The translations under genes were made by a program, and so were the position numbers. A stretch of 64,000 bases of DNA from Chamaecyparis obtusa (taxonomy: Eukaryota > Streptophyta > Pinopsida > Cupressales > Cupressaceae): NCBI GenBank assembly GCA_027943335.1, contig BSBK01005146.1, positions 650,001 through 714,000 on the forward strand, read 5' to 3'. This document shows, piece by piece, positions 1 to 12,023 of this stretch; position 1 is the stretch's first letter; each line of letters opens with the position of its first letter. The notes below the pieces were generated by a model. The model saw nothing but the letters and a program-made list of their open reading frames with translations, was not told the DNA's origin and ran no database searches.

Positions 1-1640
1 GATGGAAAAGAGAGTGTCCTTGGGAAGGAAGTACTGCAATTGAAGTCAAATAGGATCCCAAGGGGATTGGTCACTCTTGAGAGAGCATTTGATAATAAAG
101 AGAGGGCTTGTGTAGCTAGACTTGCTGACAAGGTAAGTGATTTGGAGGAAGTAAATCTAGGGATAGGCCAAGAACCAAGGAACATTTACATAGGTAAATG
201 CTTATCTCAAAGAACTAGAAGAAATTTGATTAATCTTCTCAAAAAATTTAGACATGTCTTTGCATGGTCTTATGAAGATTTGAAAGCTTATAGAGAAGAT
301 CTCTTCCAACATGAGATACCATTAAAGGAAGGAACTAAACCTTTTAGGCAGAAATTAAGGCCTGTAAATCCTACTTTAGCACCAAAAATGCAAGATGAAT
401 TGAAGAAGATGATGGATGTAGGAATCATAAGGCCTGTTAGACATTCCTCTTGGGTGTCAAACTTAGTTCCAGTTAGAAAAAAGAATGGTGACATTAGGCT
501 ATGTGTTGATTTTAGAAATTTGAATGTCAATTCTTTGAAAGACAACTATGGTCTCCCTAATATGGAAAACATGCTGAAAAGAGTCACTAGATTAGAGTTG
601 ATGTCAATGATGGATGGCTTCTTTGGATATAATCAGGTCATGGTCAAGGAGTCAGAACAATTCAAGACTGCATTCACAACTCCTTGGGGGACCTATGTGT
701 TTGTTAGGATGCCTTTTGGATTGACAAATGCAGGAGCTACCTTTCAAAGAGCTATGGATGTGGCCTTTGTAGATTTCATAAATGAGTTCCTAGTAGTGTA
801 TCAGGATGATCTCATGACATATTCAGAGAAGGAGGATCAACATTGTGAGCATCTTGAAAAGATTTTTATTAGAGCTCTGGAATACAAAATTTCTTTGAAT
901 CCAAAGAAATGTTCTTTTGGTGTGGTGGAAGGCAAGCTCTTAGGACATATTGTGTCCAAGGATGGAGTGAGAATTGATCCTGAAAGGGTCATAGCAATAG
1001 ATAGACTTTCACCTCCAAGAAATTTTAAAGGTGTACAATCTTTCTTTGGACAAGTAAATTTTCTTAGAAGGTTTGTTACTAACTTTTCAAAAATTTGTAT
1101 TCCCATCTCTGGAATGTTGAAGAAAAATGCAAAAGTAGAATGGAATGCAAAAGCAAATGAGTCTTTCAAGAATATCAAATAGGACATCAAGGATGCCCCT
1201 ATTTTAAGGACCCCTGATTATGGTAAACCCATGCAAATTTTCTCTTTTGCTTCTTATCATATGGTTGCAGCAATTTTATTGCAAAAGAATTCAGATGGAT
1301 ATGAGCAACCTATATCATTTTTTAGCAAATCCTTACATGCAGAAAAACTAAAGTATGATATAGTTGAGAAATAAGCTTATGCCCTAGTCAAAGCAATCAA
1401 GGCTTTCAGATGTTATCTTGTAGAAGCTAAGGTGGTTGCTTATGTTCCTAATGCTGCTGTTAAGGATATTCTAGTGCAACGGGAGGTCTCAGGTAAGAGA
1501 TGTAGATGGATCAACAGGATCCAAGAATTCAACATAGATATTCAAATTACAAAACTGATAAGAGGCCTAGGACTTGCAAAATTGATGGCTCAGAGTAATT
1601 TGACTACAAACCATGTGAACATGTTAGAGGAGGAAGAGAG
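1..1640 (+). pseudogene. pol: E0 pol: reverse transcriptase and RNase H (decayed)
   Basis: Reverse transcriptase copies the element RNA and RNase H removes the RNA strand. The frame is open from the window edge to the stop at 1180-1182 and continues in the same frame through RNase H with another stop near 1372. RT blocks are clear: LCVDFRNLN (first catalytic Asp), MDGFFGYNQ, MPFGLTNAGATFQRAM, and the catalytic box read as VVYQDDLMTYS near 795-825. The box has YQDD where plant gypsy elements usually have YxDD with L, I, V or M, so both catalytic Asp remain. RNase H (about 1190-1640) is recognisable from its order and residues such as PISFFSKSL, but the first acidic residue looks lost (FSFASYHMV). 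The N-terminal gag and protease parts lie outside the window. Confidence 0.85.
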
Positions 1641-2927
1641 GCCATATATTTGTGATATGGATTATTGTGATTGGTATAAAGATGTCATCAATTACTTGCA
1701 GAAGTTGGTCCTTCCCCCTAACATGAATGAGAGTAAGAGGAGGACTGTCAAGTTACAGTCAACAAGGTATGCCATTATACATGGTGAGTTGTGGTGGAGA
1801 AGCAGTGAAGGAGTATTGCTAAAATGTGTTGATCATGAAAGATCTAAGACTCTGCTAGAGGAAATGCATCAAGGTGTATGTGGAGGACACTATATGGCAA
1901 AGACCATAGCCCACAAGATCCGTAGATCTAGATTTTGGTGGCCTACAGTTTTTAAAGATACACATTAGTTTGTGAGGAAGTGTGATGCATGCCAGAGATT
2001 TGCAGGTAAGCTAAAATTTGGTGGAAAATTACCACTCAAACCAATCTCAGTTCAGGCCCCTTTCCAGTAGTGGGGTATTGATTTCATAGGTGACATTCCT
2101 AACAAGTCTAGTGGTGGGCATTCCTACATATTAGTGGCAACAGACTATTTCACTAAATGGGTTGAAGCTATTCCCACTAGGAGGGCCACTAGTAAAGTTG
2201 TTATTGATTTCATGATGTAGAACATTCGCACTAGGTTTGGATGTCCAAAAACAATAGTGGTAGACAATGCAATGTGTTTTAGATCTCAAGAGTTTGATGA
2301 TTTTTGTAAGAATTATGGGATACACATTTCATTCTCTTCCCCATATCACCCACAGGGAAATGGCCAGGCTGAATCCACTAATAAAAGTTTGATAAAGATC
2401 CTCAAAAGAGTATTGGATAGGAATAAAAAGTCATGGGACTCAAAACTTTGGTGGCATTGTGGGCTGACAGAGTGACCATCAAGAAGGCCATAGGTTGTGC
2501 CCCATTTGATCTAGTCTATGGGATTGGAGCTAGGTTACCTTAGAACAATTTATTGCAAATGTATAAATTCATCCAGGCATATGATGAAGACTTAGATGAT
2601 GAAATGAGACTAAGGATGGATGAGCTAATCCAGCTAGAGGACGTAAGAAGAGATGCACATGAAAGAAATGAAACACTTCAGACACAGTGTAAGAGCTTAT
2701 TTGATAAAAGAGCCACTCAAAGGAGTTTTGGGGCTGGTGATCTTGTTCTAATGTGGAACACCAGATTAGAGGATAAGGGAAGGCATGGTAAATTCGACCC
2801 TATCTGGTTAGGTCCTTATCTCATTGAAAGTAAATGAGGAGTTGATTCATATATTCTGAAAGATCTAACTGGTGGCACTTTGGAATTGCCCGTTCATGGA
2901 CAATTCCTAAAGTTTTACTTCTCTTGA
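1641..2927 (+). pseudogene. pol: E0 pol: integrase (decayed)
   Basis: Integrase inserts the DNA copy into the genome. A zinc-binding HHCC region is visible (HQGVCGGHYMAKTI and, after a stop at 1966-1968, CDACQRFAG). The catalytic core follows: WGIDFIGDIP (first Asp), VATDYFTKWVEAIPT, VVDNAMCFRSQEF (second Asp) and PQGNGQAESTNKSL (Glu). A C-terminal part with FDPIWLGPYLIESK ends in LKFYFS and a TGA at 2925-2927. Stops occur near 1966, 2069, 2218, 2473, 2541 and 2836, and a frameshift lies near 2450-2475. No chromodomain is seen after the core, consistent with a non-chromovirus. Inactive relic. Confidence 0.85.
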
Positions 2928-3330
2928 AGTATCTTTTTCCATGAGTAGTAGTTAGTATTCTTCCCTAGGTCTCTTAGGGTTGTTTTTGGTCTGAAATTTT
3001 GTGGTCTGCTTTTCCAATAGATTCTATTTTCTCATTGTATATGCTAGAGATGCATGTCCCCAACTAGAGCCACTATTAGTCTATTTTCCAGTCATTGCAA
3101 AAATCTTATTAAAATGGCCTATTCTCTACAATCTTTGTTATGCTGTCCTGTCATGCCTGCAATCACAGTCTTGACTTGCAATGAGAATCCTTAGTGTTTC
3201 ATGGTGTGTGCACCTACCCTATGTTCTTCCATGTTGTCACCTTGCTTCAGTCCAGGTCGCATCTCCTAATTTGCAAAACCCAGGGAATTATTCAAGTTTT
3301 GGGGTCTGCAGGAAATGTTTTCAGAATTTG

Positions 3331-3512
3331 CCATAGTGTCGAAAACCCACAGTATTTTTGAAAATCCATGATCTTTTCGGTCTGTGTGAAAGCCTTCATT
3401 GTTTTTGACCTTATGCCTTCCCACTTTTGTGCACTTGTCTTCTAGCATTGAAAACCCTATGTGTTTTCAGTCATTCACTGTGTCGAAAACCCTATGTGTT
3501 TTCAACCTCGCA
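3331..3512 (+). repeat. Repeated GAAAAC...GTTTTC hairpin words
   Basis: The word GAAAACCCTATGTGTTTTC occurs twice (about 3456 and 3486) with a diverged third version (GTCGAAAACCCACAGTATTT, about 3339). Each good copy is a 6-bp inverted repeat (GAAAAC / GTTTTC) around a 7-nt loop. It lies between pol and the putative LTR of E0. Confidence 0.6.
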
Positions 3513-4821
3513 TTTCTTCCCTTTTGCCGGCAATCCATGTTCATTGGTCCTAAGTGCGCAAGTGCGATCAATGGTGGGACCTAGTTTTTATATGAGTTAG
3601 AGGATCCTGACATGTTAAGGCATCAATGATTTTCGTTAAAGCATGAAGGATTCATCAGGGCTATGTGATCATGCACCAGCCATTGATCTTCTTTGCTACA
3701 AGCATTTGTTTGGCAGTGGTCCTGATGTTAGAAGGGAGGTGAAGGTGTGTGTTTTCATTAGTTGTCACATGGCCGCATGTCAGACTTTTCTAACATGTGA
3801 TCATGAAACTAGTTGACACCTATTCCTGAGCCTGGTGGCAGGTGGTGGTGTGGCATCTTCCAGTTGGTCTAAGGTGGCATAATGGCGAACAGGCCCAGGT
3901 ACTATTAAGAAGATTCTAGATCAACGGTGATCGTGTGATTGTTTGGAATCTTGCTGATCCATGCGATCATGCGTTCGGCTGTCGATTTTCCTTGGTGGGC
4001 CCAGTGTGACTTCTCGATGCTTTTGGCGGTGTGGATAAAAGTGGTGGCCTGAAAATTTTTCTTCTTGTTCACTGGTTCACGTAATGTTTTGGCGATGCCC
4101 TAGTTCATTTGGCGATTCAGTGAAGGGTGGTCGCGAGGTCACTAAATTTTTAGCCGATGGCATGAAATGTTTTGCGAATTGGTGAAAGCCTTTTGTCACT
4201 AGTTCGTTGAATGATTAAGTGGGGCTGCTGGGTTTCTAAAGTGATTAAAAGGCTGACAAATCTTGTGGCCATCATATCACCATTAGGATAAGGTGTGAGG
4301 AAGTTAACTTGGTGGTCTAGCGACAACCGTCGATGCTGTCTAAGGTGAAGTGAAGATCTTAAAGCCTGTGAGGGTTATAAGATCGATAGTCACAACTTAA
4401 TGTTAATCTAATTTTGAATGACGACCGCCGATTCACTTCTGGCACCATGAATATAGCCGTTACCTGTAGATTTGAATTTTTGAATGTTTCCTGCGATTAG
4501 ACAGGATTGAAATTGATGACAGAAAGGGCTAGAGTTGGTCAAACTGATTTTCTCCACCACTCTAGTGTGCTCCAGGGTGTGAGATGATTGCAAAAGAGGA
4601 ATGTCTTATCGTAGGGGAGTTAATGAAATGTACCAAAAGTAGTTGCAGGGTCACTTCTAGTTTGAATTTTGTACATTTTTGATTGATCTTCGGCACCTTT
4701 TTAGAGTTTCTCATGATTGAAGATCAGATGTTGATTAAGTGCATTTAGGACTTAGTTTTTTCCCTCTGAATTGTATCAGATTTTGATGAGCTTGAAATGC
4801 CTAATTGATGGAAAACCCTAA

Positions 4822-4890
4822 CCATGGTTACCCTTAGCTTGTTGCATCCTAACTTGTGTGGGATTTCAAGGTAACCATGGGTATATATGA
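4822..4890 (+). promoter_or_regulatory. Inverted repeat next to a TATA-like box in E0
   Basis: CCATGGTTACCCTT at 4822-4835 and AAGGTAACCATGG at 4868-4880 are inverted copies differing by one base. The right arm is directly followed by the TATA-like GTATATATGA. This is a candidate core promoter of the E0 LTR with a flanking palindrome; its function is inferred only. Confidence 0.35.
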
Positions 4891-5776
4891 TGTTTTTGTT
4901 GATTTTCAAAGGGTTCTAGCTTCGAAGTTCTGAAATGTTCCTAGTCCTAGATCCAAGATTGTAACACTTTGGCATTCGGTATTCTGTTGATGATAGAGAA
5001 AAAGTTGTAGGTCTAAGCTGTAATTTTGCAAGCTTGACTCCTCTGGATTGATTGTTTACAATTAAGGATTCTTCATACTTAATACAAGTACATGACCCTT
5101 ATCTCTCCTTTGTGTAAACTTAGATAGATTCTAAACTTTCTAGTCCTCTGCATATTGTTTTATGTATATGTATCCATTCTTGAGTTCTAATCTAGGATTA
5201 GATGAAATGATGCTTTAGATGGGACATAGATCTATCTTATTGTCTATTTAAGGATATCTCATAAGTAGTAAAGGGGATTGTAGGTGTGTTTATGTCTTGG
5301 AATCTCAACTATTGTCTAGTGTGTGTAGCATTCATGTTCTAGGAGATCTTGCCCAATGGATGAGGCACTGGCCTAAATGATTATCTCTTTATCAACAAAT
5401 ACTAATTGTTGTTGTTATGATCCCAAAAGCATAAGTTAAGAACCATCCTTTTAAGTTTTGAGTATTTGGTTGTATGTGGTTCTACCGATAGTAATGGAGA
5501 GTTAATGATTGTGTGGTTAACACTTAGTACTTTCTTACTATCATATTATCTATTATTCAAACCTAGTTCTTGGTGTATGAAGTATATTTTATACTAGGTT
5601 AGGTGCACCCGCCTTGGTTTTGCAGAGCCAGAAGTAGAAGAGGGCATATTAAGTCCCTATAGTTTGTCTAGTTGCCTTGTAAAGCTCCCACACTTGGAAC
5701 TAACCATTCCTAATATCAGTCTCCAGGTACATTGGTAGCCTATTAGAGCATAAGTGTCATTTTGGACACCAACACA

Positions 5777-7032
5777 AGGTTTGATTTGAATTGATCTTTT
5801 GATTTGATAATTGTTGATTTATATTAAAGAGATTAAAAATGTAAGATGAGCTTTTAATGGATATCTCTTTCACTTGTTTTATGTATTTCCAAACACAATA
5901 ATCATGCATATAGTTGTTTCTTTTTAGCCATTACACAATAAGTGTTTGATTTTGAAAGTACGTTATCATAGGTTTTGCACAAAAAGACACTTCAAGCAAT
6001 CTACCTAGCTCAAGATTGTTTCGTAAACATGGATCTATAAGGTAGTATTTTTTAATTTAACAAGGTTTTAGTCAATATTATATTCAAAATAGATATTAAA
6101 CTTTCATCCTCCAAGTATATTAAGAGGCTTCCCACCACCGGTATATCGAAGTTTTGCACAATCCGTGAGGACTACTCAAGGAAGTTCAAAAATTTAACAC
6201 CCTTTTGTCACACACCCCATTAAGGATGTATGTATTTCATTTTATAGTGGGTTGGATGATCATGGAAAAGCTGAGTGTATCCCACTTTGGGATGTCCCTC
6301 TCATTGGCCCTTTTAAGGAAAATCTTGGGAGGCGAGCGCAACTAATGATCTAGCATGTTCATGTAAAAGAAAGAAAATGGAATGAAGAAATAGGTTATGG
6401 GAGTTTGATTCACCGAAAAGGTGAAGAGCATATCCCTATCCACTTCTTAATCCCTAAACACAATTAACAAGGTTCAATTTCCAACCCACTAACTAAAGGG
6501 ATTCGAGTATTGCTACTCTCTTCTACAAACAAGGGGTTTATTTGATTATGTGCTTGATTTCCTTAACCTTTCTTCTTAATCAAAGAGTTTAAAACTTTTG
6601 GCATTTTGATTCACTAATAAAAGTGAAGAGCATAGGCCTAATGTTAAACTTCTTCAAACAAAGATAGGCTATTTTTAATTACTAGATGTTGAAAACACCA
6701 AAGCCACAATTTAAGTACAAAAATGACAAAGTTTTAAGGCTTACCTTTTTCTTGTAGCTAGCAAAGGCTAGGGGAATTTTTGAGTGATTTTCATGTTTTA
6801 ATTCTTACCTTGGTGATCGTTCCTTTCCAATGTGCTTTTCCTCCAACAAGTTAGTCAACAAAACCAACAAAAGTGAAGGAAACAAAGATAAAGTTGAAGA
6901 AAGCAAGCTAAAATTGAACTTTAAGTGTTAATTTCCAACTTGAGAAAAAATTTATTTAAGGTGAAAATATCCAATTTAATGAAACAAAATTTTCCTTATA
7001 TGCTTCTACAACTTTGAGATAATGTTCATGTA
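5777..7032. other. Unassigned AT-rich sequence
   Basis: This stretch lies between the E0 end and the E2 insertion site and was once continuous with 15073 onward, because E2 split the two. I see no convincing frame and no domain. On the minus strand two splice-donor-like words (AAG|GTAAGC near 6745 and CAAG|GTAAGA near 6810) occur, too weak to support a gene. It may be internal sequence of the minus-strand element E1 or older host sequence. Confidence 0.4.
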
Positions 7033-7037
7033 CCTTT

Positions 7038-8685
7038 TGGTGCAAGAGCACCTAGGCTAGCCTCCTAATTCTATGCCATTTTGGCTTGTATTTGACATTA
7101 GCCAAGTCAGAGTTGTGAATTGAGTTATGTGTTTAATTTGGACCTTAGAAGGTCTTGCAAGAATGTGGACTAGGTGAGTTAGTGTTAGAACTAAGGTCAC
7201 CAATTAGTCTTTGTTTGTTGTTTTGGTTAGCTTAGGCTTAGAAGTCTAAAGTTGGGACTTGAGCTATTAATGTGTCCTAAATACACGAGATATGTAGAAA
7301 ATATGATTTAAGGTCATTTATGATGTTAGTTCTTTGAACTACATGGCTTAGAGGTCCTATATTCTAGTTTTCCTAATGAATGTAAAAGATGCCAAAAGTT
7401 GTCATGGAAACATTGGCAATTTATTGCAAATGTTGCATGCAACTCAACAACATTGGATTCCCTAAAAGATAGGAGTGGGGATGAACTAACATGGCCTAGA
7501 AACATGGAGAATGAAATATAAGACTCTCTAAGGCTCAAATCTCAAGGTAGAGAGTATTGCAATCAAGTTTTTGAATAGTGAAGTAGCTCTACAATTCTGG
7601 TTTTGTGAGGATACTGAGCTTTATTGTGTAAAAATGATAATAGATGGATTGAATGCATTTATATAGTGTTATATTTGTGTTTATAGGATAGTTTCAAGAC
7701 TTTTTCATTCTTTAAGAAAGTAGATTAGAGTTGGTTTGGTGCTTTGCATAAATAGATTAAGGTCTAGAGGGTTTCCTGGTCCTGTCCTCACCAGTTTGTC
7801 TTTCTATGGCTCCCCCATGAAATCTAGCCATGGGATATTCCTGAGGGTAGATGATTGTTTTAGGGGAGCTATTGGTTTGTACATATTTACTATTAGGAGG
7901 TTGGAATATTCAAGCAACTATTTCTAATGTCAAGCCCTAGGCAAGCTTAGTGTACCCGGTTAGAGGTTTGACATTGAAGATTTGAAGATTATATGCAGGG
8001 GATTGAAGTATAGTATGGAAAAATCATATTTCTAGATGGGATATGATGATATATTAACATGTTAGGAGGATTGAGAACTTACCAATCCATTTGATTGAGA
8101 TTTGAGCAAGAAATCAGTAAGGAAATCAGTTAGGTCCTAAAAACTAGGCCTCTTAGCCCTATTTGACCTAGATAATAGGAAGCCTATGTACGGATGACCT
8201 AGGAGCCCAAAACCTTCTAAATCCTTCATAAAATCCAAAAGGGTACTCGAATGTGGGATTATTTTCACAAGTTATTTTGGAAGTTTTTGCAGGAAGTTGA
8301 AAAAGGACCCTGTCAAGGGCTACTAGGCCTCTTCAAGACTAGATCTTGAACCCGGTAGAAAAGGGCTTGGAGATCCTTCAATATGGATCCAAATGGAGGC
8401 ATATGGAATTTTTTTAATATTTTTGGCACCCTTGTAATTAATTTTATGGTTTGTGTGAAGATGGAACTTAGAGCCTTCTAAGTGTAGGAGAAAGCATTGG
8501 AGTAACAACAAGGTGATTGTCCTTCAAGGTTAAGCACAAAGGATTTGACTCTTAGAGAAGAGTTCGTAAATGTTTTATTTAATCATATAAATCTATTAAG
8601 GTCCTAGAGGAGATTAGGATCCTTGAAGAAGACAAGAAAGGTCTTCTTAGCACTTATGCAAGCACACCTCTAAGAACATACACCA
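7038..8685 (+). repeat. E2 5' LTR
   Basis: 1648 bp, TG...CA ends, near-identical partner at 13415-15067. It carries the promoter and RNA processing signals of the element; a TATA-like TTTATATAG is at about 7658-7666, but the 3' copy is mutated there (TTTATCTAG). Confidence 0.95.
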
Positions 8686-8688
8686 TAT

Positions 8689-8700
8689 TGGTATCAGAGC
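8689..8700 (+). other. E2 primer-binding site (initiator tRNA-Met)
   Basis: TGGTATCAGAGC, the exact complement of the 3' end of plant initiator tRNA-Met, lies 3 nt after the LTR. It is the start site of minus-strand DNA synthesis. Confidence 0.95.
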
Positions 8701-8724
8701 TTGTTTTGATCAGGCCTGTGGTTA

Positions 8725-9878
8725 ATGTTGCAACCTATTGAATCAGTAGGAGAGAATACATATTTTGAGTCATTAGAAGATAAAGCAATGGTGACTAACA
8801 CTGAGTTATCCAAGAAGGTGGAAGACCAAGAAGAGGACAATAGATTGCTAAGAGAAAGATTGGCTCAAATGGAACAACTCTTGGGTGAAGTCCAAGACAA
8901 GGCGGGTAAGGTGAAGGATAAAATAGATCAGAAGGAAGAGAAAGAAGCAAGGGAAAAGGAATTGGAATTGGAGGAGGAAGCTCTAACCCCTGACCCTATT
9001 ATTCTTGAAGAACCCTTCTTGAAGGCACTAAAGGCCTTAAGTGGTAAAGCTTTGGAGGGTGTACCACTTTTTAGTGGACAAATGGATCCAGATTTAGTCA
9101 TGGACTATATTGATAGTATAGAGAATCACTTTGAATGTGATGGTATATCAGAGGCCCAAAAAGTGATGGTGGCCAAATCTAGGTTGAGAGGTTCAACACT
9201 CACCTGGTGGAAGTTTGTTCAAAGTGAAAGAGAGAAAGAGGGAAAGAGTCCTATAGCTACATGGAAGGGCATGGTGACTAAAGTGAAGTAGACCTACTTA
9301 CCTAATGAATATGAGGTCCAATTACATAGAAGGAGACATAATCTTAGATAAAAATATTTGGATGTCCAAGCATACACCGAAGAGTTCCAAAAGTTGTGTT
9401 TAAGATCAAAAGTGGTAGAGGATGAAAGTAATAAATTAGCTAGGTATTTGAATGGTCTCAAGTGATCTATACAAGAAGACATGAGTCTTGTTAACTTCAA
9501 AACTATCCACCAATGCTATCATATGGCCTTGAAGATTGAGGAGAAAGGCAAAAGAAAGCAATAACAAACCTCCAAGGGAAGAGGTAGAGGAAGAGATAAT
9601 AGAGGGAAAAGAAGTGGATATGGTGGAAGGAGTTCAAAGCCAAGTACTCAAGGAGAAGTCAAATACACTAAGAAAAAAGAGGGAAGCTCTAGTAGAGGTA
9701 GTAGGGGAAGGAGCTCTAACTTTAGAGGAAGAAGTGGTGGACAAGGAAGAGGCAATTATTTTTCCAATATAAAATTCTATCATTGTAACCAAATGGGACA
9801 CCCTACCTATAGGTGTCCAGAGAAGGGTAGTAATTCTCAAGGAGGTGATAAGAGAACTAATTTGGTTCATGAAGAGAC
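8725..9878 (+). pseudogene. gag: E2 gag (decayed)
   Basis: Gag forms the virus-like particle. The ATG at 8725 is the first after the PBS. The N-terminal third is a charged coiled coil (residues about 30-90, rich in E and K). The capsid part follows, with MDYIDSIENHFECDG and SRLRGSTLTWWKFVQ typical of chromovirus gag. A stop at 9289-9291 and a frameshift before 9536 break it; the RNA-binding basic/glycine segment is in another frame. The zinc knuckle at about 9775-9825 reads FYHCNQMGHPTYRCPEK: three of the four C/C/H/C ligands remain, and the first Cys is replaced by Phe. It runs into the protease region in the same frame. Confidence 0.85.
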
Positions 9879-10356
9879 AAATGTAGCAATGAATCACCCT
9901 GAGGTACCATTGACATCAGAGGAAGATGAGAACCTCATGATGAGGAGAACATTGATCAAGGAGCTAGTTAAAGAAGAGCCAAGCCAAATAAGGTCCCTAT
10001 TTAGGATAAAGTGTAAGATGATGGGAAAAGTGTGTAGAGTCATCATTGACTTAGGGTCTACTGAAAAAATTGTGTCAGAGGAAGTAGTCAACAACTTAAA
10101 CATGACAAGGATACCCCATACTAATCCTTACAAGGTCACATGGCTGCATAAAGGCCAACATGTCTTACTGAATGAGCAGGCTTGGGTGGAGTTCTCAATT
10201 GGAAGGTATAAGGACAAGGTATTGTGTGATGTGTTACCTATGGATGCATGTCACTTTCTCCTAGATAGACCATGGAAATTTGACCACCAAGCTATGCATG
10301 ATGGAGTGAAGAACTCATACACTTTAAAGAAGGATAATGTGACTTTCAAAATTTAG
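9879..10356 (+). pseudogene. pro: E2 aspartic protease (decayed)
   Basis: Retropepsin-type protease that would cleave the Gag-Pol polyprotein. The active-site region reads RVIIDLGSTEKIVSEE at about 10037-10085: the catalytic Asp is present but the usual D-S/T-G is D-L-G. The second conserved block, DVLPMDACHFLLDRPW, is at about 10230-10275, where the usual G before RPW has become D. The frame ends in TAG at 10354-10356. The pol that follows is in a different frame, so a frameshift lies in 10357-10660. Confidence 0.8.
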
Positions 10357-10574
10357 TCACTGTTAGAGGATGCAGAGGTGAAGACAACAGGTCATAATGT
10401 ACTCATGGTTGGTGAAAAAGATTTCTTATAAGCCTTGGAAGAAGGAGAAGGAGTTGGATTTTCATTGGTGTTAAGGCCAAGATAGGTAGATGAAGGTAAG
10501 GTAGGGAAGAAGCCAGAGTTACCTAAGGGGATACAAGAATGCTGTAGACTTATGAAGGCATAGTAAGTGATGGA

Positions 10575-12023
10575 AAACCATCAAAATTACCCCTCAAAAG
10601 AGCCATAAGTCATAGGATAGACTTCATACCAGGAGCTACCCTACCTAATAAGGCAGCCTACAAGATGACCCCTCAACAAAATGAGGAAATTGCTAGACAA
10701 ATACAAGAACTCCTAAACAAGGGTCTTATTAGAAAGAGCATTAGCCCATGTGCTGTACCCACTGTCCTAGCACCTAAAAAGGGAGGAACTTGGAGGATTT
10801 GTACTGATTCAAGGGAAATATATAGGATAACCATTAGATATAGGTTTCTAATTCCTAGGATTGAAGACCTAATGGATTGTCTAGGTGAAGCCAAGTACTT
10901 TACCAAGATATGCTTAAAGAGTGGTTATCACCAAATTAGGATACATGAGGGAGATGAGTGGAAGACAACCTTCAAAACCAATGAAGGTTTGTATGAATGG
11001 CTTGTCATGCCATTTGGATTGTCTAATGCCCCCTCCACATTCATGAGGATCATGAATGAAGTCCTCAAAGACTACATTGGAAAATTTGTAGTGGTATATC
11101 TTGTTGGTATACTAATTTATATCAAGACAAAGGGTGAACATCTCCAACACCTAGAGACTGTTATCAAGAAGTTGCATGATGAGAAGTTAATGATCAACTT
11201 AGAGAAGTGTGAGTTCATCAAGACAAAATTGGTGTACCTTGAGTTTGTTATATCTCATGGAAATCTGAAAATGGACATTAGCAAAGTGGAAGCCATCCTC
11301 AATTGGCCCACTCCAAGGACAAAAATAGAGGTAAGAAGTTTTCATGGCCTTGCTCAATATTATAGAAAGTTTATAAGGTAATTCAGTGCTATTTGTGCTC
11401 CTATGTTGGACACTATTAAAGGAGGCATGAAGACTAAGTTTGTATGGAATGAGAAAGCTAACAAGATTTTTGAGTTGTTGAAGGAAAAGATTGCTACACA
11501 ACCTATTTTAGTTTTGCCAATATTTGAGAAGCTATTCACTATAGAGTGTGATGCAAGCAATGTAGCTATTGGAGCTATTTTAAGCCAAGAGGGTAGACTA
11601 GTGGCTTTTCATTCAGAGAAGTTGAGTGGAGCTAAGAAGAAGTATTTTTCTTATGACCTTGAGATGTATGCATTAGTTCAGGCCTTAAGGAAATGAAGGC
11701 ACTATTTGCTTCCAAAAGAGTTCATAGTCTATTTAGAAAACCAAGCTCTAAGTTTCTTGAACTCTCAAGAGAAAATTAGTCATCAGAACATGAAATGGGT
11801 TGAATACCTGCAAGCATACACATTTAATATCAAGCATAAGAAGGGAGTGCTAAACAAGGTGGCAGATGCCTTGAGTAGGAGAGCTCTCACTATCCAAGAG
11901 ATCCAATTGAAGAGCATGGGAGTAGATCACTTCAAAGATCTATATGATGATGATGAAGACTTTGTAGACATTTACAAGGTATGTGCTGAATATAAGAATC
12001 ATTTCCATAAAAAATATGCTTAA
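10575..12023 (+). pseudogene. pol: E2 reverse transcriptase and RNase H (decayed)
   Basis: RT starts with [13 protein letters not shown] sequence near 10605 and continues through [32 protein letters not shown] (first catalytic Asp), [19 protein letters not shown] and [19 protein letters not shown]. The catalytic box reads [14 protein letters not shown] at about 11089-11130, so both Asp of YLDD are replaced by Val and Gly and the enzyme cannot be active. RNase H follows (11400-11890): [17 protein letters not shown], then KKGVLNKVADALSRR. Stops lie at 11379-11381, 11694-11696 and 12021-12023, all in one frame, so decay here is by point mutation only. Confidence 0.9.

Larger units (their letters stand above)
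1..5776 (+). mobile_element. E0: 3' part of a Ty3/gypsy retrotransposon
   Basis: The left part of the window is the downstream part of a plus-strand Ty3/gypsy element that enters already inside pol. RT, RNase H and integrase follow in the gypsy order, pol ends at 2927, and a long non-coding tail follows. The right end is placed at 5776 because the sequence there ends ACCAACACA, a plausible LTR terminus, but the 5' LTR is outside the window and cannot confirm it. The RT style (FRQKLRPVNP, NAGATFQRAM) is that of a plant non-chromovirus. Several in-frame stops and at least one frameshift show it is dead. Confidence 0.65.
2928..5776 (+). other. E0 3' untranslated region and putative 3' LTR
   Basis: No coding frame is supported here. 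A purine run ending at about 3744 (AAGGGAGGTGAAGG) followed by TGTGTG could be the polypurine tract and LTR start, giving an LTR of about 2.03 kb ending CAACACA at 5776. A TATA-like GTATATATGA at 4881-4890 would be the LTR promoter. Without the 5' LTR these boundaries are guesses. Confidence 0.35.

Noticed and set aside
6740..6820. Two splice-donor-like words on the minus strand as part of a gene
   Set aside because: No flanking coding frame or acceptor pairs could be supported.
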